A stretch of 6,619 bases of DNA from Lachnospiraceae bacterium (lineage in GTDB: Bacteria > Bacillota > Clostridia > Lachnospirales > Lachnospiraceae): NCBI GenBank assembly GCA_017964745.1, contig JAGCRJ010000172.1, positions 1 through 6,619 on the forward strand. Reading direction: 5' to 3'. Under the pieces are notes generated by a model. That model did not search any database. It was given only the letters and a program-made list of their open reading frames with translations, and was not told the origin of the DNA. A program made the position numbers and the translations under genes. Shown here piece after piece: positions 1 to 5,344 of this stretch (positions are counted from its first letter, which is position 1; each line of letters starts with the position of its first letter).

Positions 1-273
1 ACACCTTCCGCAAAGGAAGTATGCGAAAAGCTTGCTGATTACTACAAGGATGAAGCACTCGATAGCGTAAAGCCCTTCGAGGATGAGCCCGGCAAGATCT
101 ATGCGAACACCCTTGCGGGAAGGGACGACCTCGAGATCTATGTATACGGCTACGAGGATCTGATCGGTGTCACAGCACTTTTCGATAACCTCGGAAAAGG
201 CGCATCCGGAGCGGCCGTACAGAACATGAACATCATGCTCGGCATTGATGAGAAGACAGGACTTAACGTGTAA
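1..273 (+). CDS. argC: N-acetyl-gamma-glutamyl-phosphate reductase, C-terminal 90 residues (5' end outside window)
   Basis: This cytoplasmic enzyme reduces N-acetylglutamyl-5-phosphate with NADPH to N-acetylglutamate semialdehyde, the third step of arginine synthesis. Frame 1 is open from base 1 to the TAA at 271-273. It encodes the last 90 residues of a family usually near 340 residues, so the NADP-binding domain and the catalytic cysteine lie upstream, outside the window. What remains is diagnostic: DNLGKGASGAAVQNMN followed by IMLG closely matches the conserved ArgC C-terminal segment that lies near the nicotinamide-binding site. The product of the next gene, argB, is the substrate of this enzyme, which supports the call. 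The gap to argB is only 44 nt and shows no terminator, so the two are probably co-transcribed. No frameshift or internal stop is visible. The identification is firm; the start cannot be seen. Confidence 0.93.
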   Translation, partial: TPSAKEVCEKLADYYKDEALDSVKPFEDEPGKIYANTLAGRDDLEIYVYGYEDLIGVTALFDNLGKGASGAAVQNMNIMLGIDEKTGLNV

Positions 274-305
274 AAGAAAACACGAAATAGACTTTTATAA
301 ACGAA

Positions 306-311
306 AAGGAG
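306..311 (+). promoter_or_regulatory. Shine-Dalgarno site of argB
   Basis: AAGGAG lies 6 nt before the ATG at 318. It is a strong, ideally spaced ribosome binding site and fixes the argB start. The rest of the 44-nt gap after argC is A/T-rich and holds no hairpin or promoter that I can support. Confidence 0.85.
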
Positions 312-317
312 TTTGAA

Positions 318-1229
318 ATGTCTGAGAACAAAGATATGGATCTTGCAATGAAAAAAGCCGAGACGCTCGTAGAAGCTCTCGCATATATCCAGAAGTTTAA
401 CCGCAAGATCATAGTCGTAAAATACGGCGGAAGCGCAATGGCATCCCCCGATCTTCAGAAGAACGTCATCAAGGACGTTACCCTTCTCAAGCTGGTAGGC
501 TTTAAGCCCATCGTCGTACACGGCGGCGGCAAGGACATCAGCAAGTGGGTCTCCAAGGTAGGCAAGGAGCCTCAGTTCATCAACGGACTCAGAGTCACCG
601 ATGAAGAGACAATGGAGATCGCCGAGATGGTTCTCGGAAGAGTCAACAAAAAGCTCGTCAGCATGGTCCAGGAGCTCGGCGTCGGCGCAGCCGGCATCAG
701 CGGAAAGGACGGCGGACTCCTCAAGGTTAAAAAGAAGCTCTCCGGCGGACAGGACATCGGTTTTGTCGGCGATGTAAAGCAGGTCAATCCCAAGATCCTT
801 TACGATCTTCTCGATGACGATTTCCTTCCCATCGTTTCACCCATCGGTGTTGACGATGAATACAACACCTACAACATCAACGCTGACGATGCCGCATGTG
901 CGATAGCTTCAGCGCTCGGTGCCGACAAGCTCGTATTCCTCACAGATGTTGAGGGTCTCTACAGAGACTTCAACGACAAGAGCTCCTTCATCGGAAGACT
1001 TTCCGTATCCGAGGCAGATGCCCTCATCGATTCCGGAATGATCGGCGGCGGAATGCTTCCCAAGCTCACCAACTGCACCAATGCGATCAAGAGCGGCGTT
1101 AACAGAGTGCACATCCTCGACGGAAGAGTACCCCACTCCATGCTGCTTGAGATCTTTACCAAGAACGGTTTCGGAACCGCTATTGTTGCGGATGACGACA
1201 CCATTGCAAAAGAAGGACAGGATGACTGA
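318..1229 (+). CDS. argB: Acetylglutamate kinase, arginine-inhibited type
   Basis: The enzyme phosphorylates N-acetylglutamate with ATP, the second and usually rate-controlling step of arginine synthesis, in the cytoplasm. The 303 residues form a complete amino-acid-kinase fold. VVKYGGSAM carries K35 (E. coli K8), HGGGK is at 68-72, NGLRVTD carries R92 (E. coli R66), YNINADDAA carries N186 and D190 (N158, D162), LTDVEGLY is at 208-215 and GGGMLPK ends in K249 (K217). About 30 residues precede the first strand and form a probable helix. With H273, E278 and G284-FGT near the C-terminus, this matches the arginine-sensing signature of hexameric kinases (known for the Thermotoga and Pseudomonas enzymes). 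Feedback inhibition by arginine is therefore inferred. One oddity is that the second glycine-rich motif reads HGGGK where most relatives have HGGGP. The stop overlaps or abuts the start of argD. Confidence 0.97.
   Translation: MSENKDMDLAMKKAETLVEALAYIQKFNRKIIVVKYGGSAMASPDLQKNVIKDVTLLKLVGFKPIVVHGGGKDISKWVSKVGKEPQFINGLRVTDEETMEIAEMVLGRVNKKLVSMVQELGVGAAGISGKDGGLLKVKKKLSGGQDIGFVGDVKQVNPKILYDLLDDDFLPIVSPIGVDDEYNTYNINADDAACAIASALGADKLVFLTDVEGLYRDFNDKSSFIGRLSVSEADALIDSGMIGGGMLPKLTNCTNAIKSGVNRVHILDGRVPHSMLLEIFTKNGFGTAIVADDDTIAKEGQDD
1213..1217 (+). promoter_or_regulatory. Shine-Dalgarno site of argD inside the argB 3' end
   Basis: AAGGA lies 4 nt before the ATG at 1222. The overlapping AGGA at 1219-1222 lies 8 nt before the alternative ATG at 1231. 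Both are within the last argB codons, as expected for a coupled pair. Confidence 0.55.
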
Positions 1230-2430
1230 TATGAACATGAAAGAATATATAGAAGAGGCCGAGAAAGACCTGCTTCACACATATAACCGTTACCGGATCG
1301 TCCTCGATAAGGGTGAGGGCGTTCACCTCTATGACATCGAGGGAAAGGAATACCTTGACTTCGTTGCCGGCATTTCCGTATTTGCACTCGGCTACGGAAA
1401 CAAGGAGTACAACGATGCTCTTAAGAACCAGATCGACAAGGTGATCCACACATCAAATTATTACTACAACGTTCCCGCTATCGAAGCCGCAAAGGCACTG
1501 AAAAAGTATTCGGGAATGGACCGTGTGTTCTTCACAAACTCGGGCGCAGAGGCGATCGAGGGTGCGATCAAGACCGCAAGGAAATACGGCTTTAACAAGG
1601 ACGGACGTACCGATCACGAGATCATCGCAATGAATCATTCCTTCCACGGACGTACAATGGGTGCTCTTTCCGTGACCGGAAATCCCCACTACCGCGATGC
1701 TTTCGAGCCCGGTATCGGCAACATCCGTTTTGCGGATTACAACGACCTTGAAAGCGTTAAGAAGCTCGTAAACGATAAGACCATAGCGATCCTTTTGGAG
1801 ACCGTTCAGGGCGAGGGCGGACTTACCCCCGCAACAGACGAATTCATAAAAGGAATACGTCAGATCTGCGATGAAAAAGACATCCTTATGATCTGCGACG
1901 AGATCCAGTGCGGAATGGGAAGGACAGGATATCCCTTCGCATTCATGAAGTACGGAATAAAGCCCGATGTCATAACGGTTGCAAAGGCTCTCGGATGCGG
2001 CGTTCCCATCGGTGCGTTCGCAATGACCGAGAAGGTCGGATCATCTTCCCTTGTTGCCGGTGACCACGGAACAACCTACGGCGGAAATCCCCTTTGCTGC
2101 GCAGCTGCCGCGAAGGTCCTTGAGATCATGGAAAGGGACGACATCCCCGGCAAGGCTTTAAAGACAGGCGAGTACCTCTGGAAGAAGCTCGACGAAGTAG
2201 CCGCAGAGTTTACTCAGATCAAGGAGCACCGCGGACGCGGACTCATGCAGGGACTTGTTTTCGACCGCCCTGTGGGAGACATCATAAATAAGGCACTTGA
2301 AAAGGGTCTCATCCTCATCAATGCGGGAAGCGATATCATAAGGTTCGTTCCTCCCCTCATCATTACTGAGGCGGACATTGATGCAATGATCGTTATCCTG
2401 AAGGAAGCGATCGCAGAGACCGTAAAGTAA
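1222..2430 (+). CDS. argD: Acetylornithine aminotransferase
   Basis: This pyridoxal-phosphate enzyme transfers an amino group from glutamate to N-acetylglutamate semialdehyde, giving N-acetylornithine. From the ATG at 1222 it has 402 residues, normal for class III aminotransferases. Visible landmarks are TNSGAEA (105-111), which holds the PLP phosphate; FHGRTMG (141-147); ETVQGEGG (193-200); ICDEIQCGMGRTG (224-236) with the PLP-binding D226; the Schiff-base lysine K255 in VAKALG; TTYGGNP (284-290); and R374 in IRFVPP, expected to bind the substrate carboxylate. The reading frame is open farther upstream to 1081 inside argB, but that part resembles nothing and is out of frame with argB. An ATG at 1231, giving MNMKEYIEEAE, is an equally plausible start; AGGA at 1219-1222 is 8 nt before it. 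The overlap with argB implies translational coupling. Some homologues also act in lysine synthesis, which cannot be excluded. Confidence 0.95.
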   Translation: MTDMNMKEYIEEAEKDLLHTYNRYRIVLDKGEGVHLYDIEGKEYLDFVAGISVFALGYGNKEYNDALKNQIDKVIHTSNYYYNVPAIEAAKALKKYSGMDRVFFTNSGAEAIEGAIKTARKYGFNKDGRTDHEIIAMNHSFHGRTMGALSVTGNPHYRDAFEPGIGNIRFADYNDLESVKKLVNDKTIAILLETVQGEGGLTPATDEFIKGIRQICDEKDILMICDEIQCGMGRTGYPFAFMKYGIKPDVITVAKALGCGVPIGAFAMTEKVGSSSLVAGDHGTTYGGNPLCCAAAAKVLEIMERDDIPGKALKTGEYLWKKLDEVAAEFTQIKEHRGRGLMQGLVFDRPVGDIINKALEKGLILINAGSDIIRFVPPLIITEADIDAMIVILKEAIAETVK

Positions 2431-2443
2431 GTAATTGAAAGGC

Positions 2444-2481
2444 TGAGGAACCGCATGGCAAAAGCGCCCTTCGGTTCCTTA
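2444..2481 (+). other. Inverted repeat (10-bp hairpin) between argD and the solute-binding-protein gene
   Basis: TGAGGAACCG (2444-2453) pairs with CGGTTCCTTA (2472-2481), nine Watson-Crick pairs plus one G-U. A small inner GGC/GCC stem (2457-2459 with 2466-2468) closes over AAAAGC. No T-run follows, so it is a poor fit to a rho-independent terminator. It sits 10 nt before the ATG at 2492 and hides an AGGA motif (2446-2449) in its 5' arm. It may instead be an mRNA stability element or control initiation at 2492; this is inference. Confidence 0.6.
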
Positions 2482-2568
2482 CTGATGATTTATGAACAGA
2501 ACAGCAAGATTATTAAGCGTATTCATGGTCGTTCTTCTTTTCCTGTATGCGTTTATCGGATCGGGTAA
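2455..2568 (+). CDS. Possible 37-residue leader ORF overlapping the next gene's start
   Basis: An ATG at 2455 has AGGA (2446-2449) 5 nt upstream. This is a better ribosome binding site than any available to the longer gene that starts at 2492. The ORF runs in a different frame for 37 codons (MAKAPFGSLLMIYEQ at its start) to the TAA at 2566. It crosses the hairpin at 2444-2481 and the first 25 codons of the solute-binding-protein gene. Its peptide resembles nothing I recognise, so the ORF may be chance. If translated, it would unfold the hairpin and could affect initiation at 2492. The evidence is only the SD spacing and the position. Confidence 0.2.
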   Translation: MAKAPFGSLLMIYEQNSKIIKRIHGRSSFPVCVYRIG

Positions 2569-3916
2569 ACAGATCAGGGAAGTGAACACCGGAACGACAG
2601 GTGCATCCTGGCTCGGAAGAAGCGGAAACCTCACCGTCTGGTACACGGATGACAGGCTTTCTCCTTTTATCAGCAAGGCTGCGGTTGAATTCGGTGAAAA
2701 GGAAAACATAACAGTTATCCCCGTGCTCAAGCCCGCGGAGAATTTCCTCGAGGAATGCTATAAGGCATCCGCCTCGGGAGAAAGCTTCCCCGATGTTATC
2801 ATCACAGGCAGCGAGACTCTCGAGAAGGCCTATCTTTCCGGCCTTGCGATGGAGATCCCCAACGAAGGAATGACGATCGGAATCCTGAACTATTCCGAAG
2901 CTGCGGTAAATGCCGTGACCTATCAGGGAATGACGCTCGGATATCCCTTAAGCTTCGATACCTCCGTCATGGTCTACAACAGAACCTATCTTGAGGGATG
3001 GGCGAGACAGATGGCGATAGCCGATCTTACCGGTAACCCCATCGATATGGAGGGCGGAAGCTCCGAGAGCGAGGACAGCGGAAATTCCGCACTGACCGAG
3101 GAAGACATCGATCCCGAGCAGCTCGAAGCGCTCACCAGCGAATACATTACGAGAATGGTTCCCTACACTCTCGAAGACCTCATGACCATCGCGAACAGCT
3201 ACTCCGTTCCCGACGGCGTTGAAGGTATCATGAGCTGGGATGTTTCATCCATCATGTACAATTACTGGCTTGTCGGAAATGCGATAAGCGTCGGCGGACC
3301 CTACGGCGATGACAGAAGCAGCATATCCGTCAACAACGAGACCGCGGTAACATGCCTTACCAAATACCAGGCTCTTCACGATTACTTTTCGATCGAGAGC
3401 GATGAGGTCACTTATGACAGTGTTATACAGGATTTCATCGACGGAAAGACCGTCTTTACCATCGGCGGATACGACCTTGTAAAGAGACTTAAGGAAGCGA
3501 CCGAAGACGGAAGCTTTGCTTACGAGTACGGCTTTTCCGAGATGCCAAATGTTACAAGCGACATTCCCAGTGCTTCGCTTGCGATCACAAGCGTGGCATG
3601 CGTTAACAGCTTTTCGGCCAAGACCGGTCTTGCGAATGAATTTGCACTTTTCCTTACAAGGGATGAGGCACCGAAGCTTACCGAGCTTTCAGGCCTTGCA
3701 AGTGCATCGAGATCGTTCGGAATGGATGGCGGTGCGGACCAGATCTACGCGATCGAGTATGCGGGCAGCGTTTCTCTTCCCAAGATGATGGAGACAGAGA
3801 ATATCTGGATGCAGCTCGAGGTCATGTTCTCCAAGGTCTGGGAAGGCGGAGATATCAAGAACGAGCTCATAACGCTCGACAACAACATCAACTTCGTCCT
3901 TAACGCATCTTTGTAA
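2492..3916 (+). CDS. Membrane-anchored extracellular solute-binding-like protein
   Basis: This 474-residue protein has the layout of the binding component of a sugar-type ABC importer (SBP_bac_1/8-like). Residues 1-24 are a basic n-region (R3, R6) and a hydrophobic stretch (LLSVFMVVLLFLYAFIG) with no lipobox cysteine, so it is probably an uncleaved anchor holding the domain outside the membrane. The fold starts with NLTVWYTDD (46-54). FPDVIITGS (99-107) and GYPLSFDTSVMVYNRTYL (150-167) fit the conserved segments of maltose-binding-like proteins. An acidic, Ser/Glu-rich stretch (about 186-216) looks like an inserted loop. SWDVSSIMYNYW and VFTIGGYD belong to the C-terminal part. No permease or ATPase gene adjoins it, so the ligand and even a transport role are unknown; a sensing role with the downstream kinase is possible. 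An in-frame TGA at 2486-2488 fixes the earliest start at 2492, yet no ordinary SD precedes it. Confidence 0.75.
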   Translation: MNRTARLLSVFMVVLLFLYAFIGSGKQIREVNTGTTGASWLGRSGNLTVWYTDDRLSPFISKAAVEFGEKENITVIPVLKPAENFLEECYKASASGESFPDVIITGSETLEKAYLSGLAMEIPNEGMTIGILNYSEAAVNAVTYQGMTLGYPLSFDTSVMVYNRTYLEGWARQMAIADLTGNPIDMEGGSSESEDSGNSALTEEDIDPEQLEALTSEYITRMVPYTLEDLMTIANSYSVPDGVEGIMSWDVSSIMYNYWLVGNAISVGGPYGDDRSSISVNNETAVTCLTKYQALHDYFSIESDEVTYDSVIQDFIDGKTVFTIGGYDLVKRLKEATEDGSFAYEYGFSEMPNVTSDIPSASLAITSVACVNSFSAKTGLANEFALFLTRDEAPKLTELSGLASASRSFGMDGGADQIYAIEYAGSVSLPKMMETENIWMQLEVMFSKVWEGGDIKNELITLDNNINFVLNASL

Positions 3917-3922
3917 AAGAAA

Positions 3923-3943
3923 ACCGCTTCCGTGAAAAGCGGT
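3923..3943 (+). other. Hairpin 1 in the leader of the comEA-like gene
   Basis: ACCGCTT (3923-3929) pairs perfectly with AAGCGGT (3937-3943) over a 7-nt loop. It begins 6 nt after the TAA of the preceding gene, close enough for a terminating ribosome to cover its 5' arm. An A-rich stretch precedes it and CATTTAC follows. The short T-run makes it at best a weak terminator. Its 3' arm can also pair with CCGCT at 3961-3965, which links it to hairpin 2. Confidence 0.6.
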
Positions 3944-3956
3944 CATTTACCTTCGG

Positions 3957-3973
3957 CCCTCCGCTAAGGAGGG
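3957..3973 (+). promoter_or_regulatory. Hairpin 2 sequestering the Shine-Dalgarno site of the comEA-like gene
   Basis: CCCTCC (3957-3962) pairs perfectly with GGAGGG (3968-3973) over the loop GCTAA. The 3' arm holds most of the SD AAGGAGGG (3966-3973), which ends 3 nt before the ATG at 3977. The strongest ribosome binding site in the window is thus facing a perfect anti-SD a few bases upstream. When folded, the hairpin should reduce initiation. Pairing of 3938-3942 with 3961-3965 would break it. The pairing is seen directly; the regulation is inferred. Confidence 0.65.
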
Positions 3974-3976
3974 AAT

Positions 3977-4618
3977 ATGAAAAAAGAAATAAAAGGCGCA
4001 CTTGCCGCCGCAGCACTTCTTTCCGCACTGATCCTTACTTCGTGCGGTGATAATGGTGAGATGACACTGTCCCGGCTTGAAGCGCAAAACGCGGATGAAG
4101 GCGGATCACCGCTAAGCATGCCGGACGACGGATCAACTCAAAACGAATCTGACCCGGCAGCAGGCGTAGCGGAAGAGCTTACGATAGTTGTCTACATCTG
4201 CGGCTCGGTGCAAGATCCCGGAGTGTACGAACTGCCCGCGGGAAGCAGGGTCTGTGACGGACTCGAGGCTGCGGGAGGATTTTCCGAAGGCGCTGATGAA
4301 AAGCGCATCAACCTTGCGGGAATGCTGGAAGACGGCGATATGGTCTTTTTCCCGGAGGTGGGAGAAGAGCTTGCGGAAGGTGCATCCGACTATATCACAG
4401 GCCGTGAAGAACAGAGCGCTACAGACGCACTCATCAACATCAACACTGCGGGAGAACAGGCCCTGTGCACACTCCCCGGAATAGGAAGTTCCAAGGCACA
4501 GGCGATAATAAGCTACCGTGAAGAGCACGGAAGCTTTAAGGACATCAAAGAGATCATGAACGTAAACGGCATAGGAGAGAATCTTTTCAATCAGATAAAG
4601 GATCTCATCCGTGTCTGA
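3977..4618 (+). CDS. ComEA-like lipoprotein (SLBB plus helix-hairpin-helix DNA-binding domain)
   Basis: This is a probable extracytoplasmic DNA-binding protein of the ComEA family, which in naturally transformable bacteria captures incoming double-stranded DNA at the membrane. Its 213 residues divide clearly. Residues 1-22 are a lipoprotein signal peptide ending in the lipobox LTSC, with C23 as the predicted lipidated residue. Residues 24-66 are an acidic, Ser/Gly-rich linker. Residues 68-128 are an SLBB domain (VYICGSVQDPGVYELPAGS, then LEAAGGF and EDGDMVFFP). Residues 150-213 are a tandem helix-hairpin-helix (ININTAGEQAL, hairpins LPGIG at 166-170 and VNGIG at 196-200, SYREEHGSF between). 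B. subtilis ComEA uses a transmembrane anchor, so the lipid anchor is a variation. No comEC or comEB is adjacent, so competence is not shown. The start is fixed by AAGGAGG at 3966-3972. A response regulator gene follows after 18 nt. Confidence 0.85.
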   Translation: MKKEIKGALAAAALLSALILTSCGDNGEMTLSRLEAQNADEGGSPLSMPDDGSTQNESDPAAGVAEELTIVVYICGSVQDPGVYELPAGSRVCDGLEAAGGFSEGADEKRINLAGMLEDGDMVFFPEVGEELAEGASDYITGREEQSATDALININTAGEQALCTLPGIGSSKAQAIISYREEHGSFKDIKEIMNVNGIGENLFNQIKDLIRV

Positions 4619-4626
4619 CTTATGCA

Positions 4627-4631
4627 GAGGT
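4627..4631 (+). promoter_or_regulatory. Shine-Dalgarno site of the response regulator gene
   Basis: GAGGT ends 5 nt before the ATG at 4637 and lies in the 18-nt gap after the comEA-like gene. It supports the chosen start; no separate promoter is visible in the gap. Confidence 0.65.
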
Positions 4632-4636
4632 AGAAA

Positions 4637-5341
4637 ATGGCAGCTAAGGTACTTATCGTCGATGATGAAAAACTCATCGTTAAAGGAATAAAATTCTCAC
4701 TCGAGCAGGACGGCTACGAGACCGACTGCGCATATGACGGAGAGGAAGCTCTAGAGATGGCAAAGGCCAAGGATTACGACATAATCCTTCTTGACCTCAT
4801 GCTTCCCAAGCTTGACGGCTACGAAGTATGCCAGAGGATCAGGGAATTTTCCAAGACTCCCATCATCATGCTCACAGCCAAGGGCGACGATATGGACAAG
4901 ATCCTCGGACTTGATTACGGTGCCGACGATTACATGACCAAGCCCTTCAACATCCTTGAGGTAAAAGCAAGGATCAAGGCCGTCATGAGAAGAAGCCGTA
5001 AGGAAGAGACCGCAAAGCCGAAAGGTGAGACCCTTTCCGCAGGCGGCCTTACACTCGACCTTGAAAATCACAGAACCTTCAAGGGAAATGAAGAGATCCC
5101 CCTTACATCCAAGGAATTCGAGATCATCAGGATCCTTATGGAAAATCCCGGCAAGGTCTATAAAAGGAATGACCTTCTTCCAGCTGTCTGGGGCGATGAT
5201 TTCCCCGGAGATGAAAGAACCGTCGATGTCCCTGTAAGACGACTTCGCGAGAAGATCGAAAGCGATGCCGGCAATCCCACATACGTCCACACCAGATGGG
5301 GTATAGGATATTATTTCAGCGTATCCGCTCAGGGCAACTGA
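4637..5341 (+). CDS. OmpR/PhoB-family response regulator transcription factor
   Basis: This cytoplasmic DNA-binding regulator is switched by phosphorylation, presumably by the kinase encoded 3 nt downstream. The 234 residues are full length for the family. The receiver domain (1-118) has the acidic pocket D9, D10 and E11, the phospho-acceptor D53 in LLDLMLP, the switch residue T80 in IMLTAK, and K102 in TKPF. A charged linker (119-132) leads to a winged-helix domain (about 134-230). That domain has LTSKEFEI (156-163), the recognition helix ERTVDVPVRRLREKIE (193-208) and the wing TRWGIGYYF (219-227). All catalytic receiver residues are present, so it should be phosphorylatable. The recognition helix has VPV where VHI is commoner in PhoB-like proteins. 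The overall wording recalls WalR/PhoP-type regulators of Firmicutes, but the regulon cannot be read from this sequence. Nearby targets might include the two exported-protein genes upstream. Confidence 0.93.
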   Translation: MAAKVLIVDDEKLIVKGIKFSLEQDGYETDCAYDGEEALEMAKAKDYDIILLDLMLPKLDGYEVCQRIREFSKTPIIMLTAKGDDMDKILGLDYGADDYMTKPFNILEVKARIKAVMRRSRKEETAKPKGETLSAGGLTLDLENHRTFKGNEEIPLTSKEFEIIRILMENPGKVYKRNDLLPAVWGDDFPGDERTVDVPVRRLREKIESDAGNPTYVHTRWGIGYYFSVSAQGN

Positions 5342-5344
5342 TAT

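Noticed and set aside
274..317. ARG-box or riboswitch in the argC-argB gap.
   Set aside because: The 44 nt are A/T-rich, but I see no palindromic ArgR-like site and the gap is too short for a known riboswitch.
1081..1221. Upstream in-frame extension of argD, giving a 449-residue protein.
   Set aside because: The extra 47 residues overlap argB in another frame, resemble no aminotransferase N-terminus and have no SD. The ATGs at 1222 or 1231 match the family start.
2435..2463. Promoter with TTGAAA at 2435-2440 before the solute-binding-protein gene.
   Set aside because: At 17 bp spacing the -10 position reads GCAAAA, unlike TATAAT, so the match is chance.
2444..2490. Rho-independent terminator after argD.
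   Set aside because: The stem is good, but it is followed by CTGATGATTT with no run of T, and the loop region is long. Kept only as a hairpin.
3917..3952. Rho-independent terminator after the solute-binding-protein gene.
   Set aside because: The 7-bp stem is followed by only CATTTAC. Its alternative pairing with the SD hairpin makes a leader role at least as likely.
4751..5290. Antisense open frame of 179 codons opposite the response regulator.
   Set aside because: It lies wholly within a well-conserved gene and encodes no recognisable domain. It is explained by the codon bias of the sense strand.
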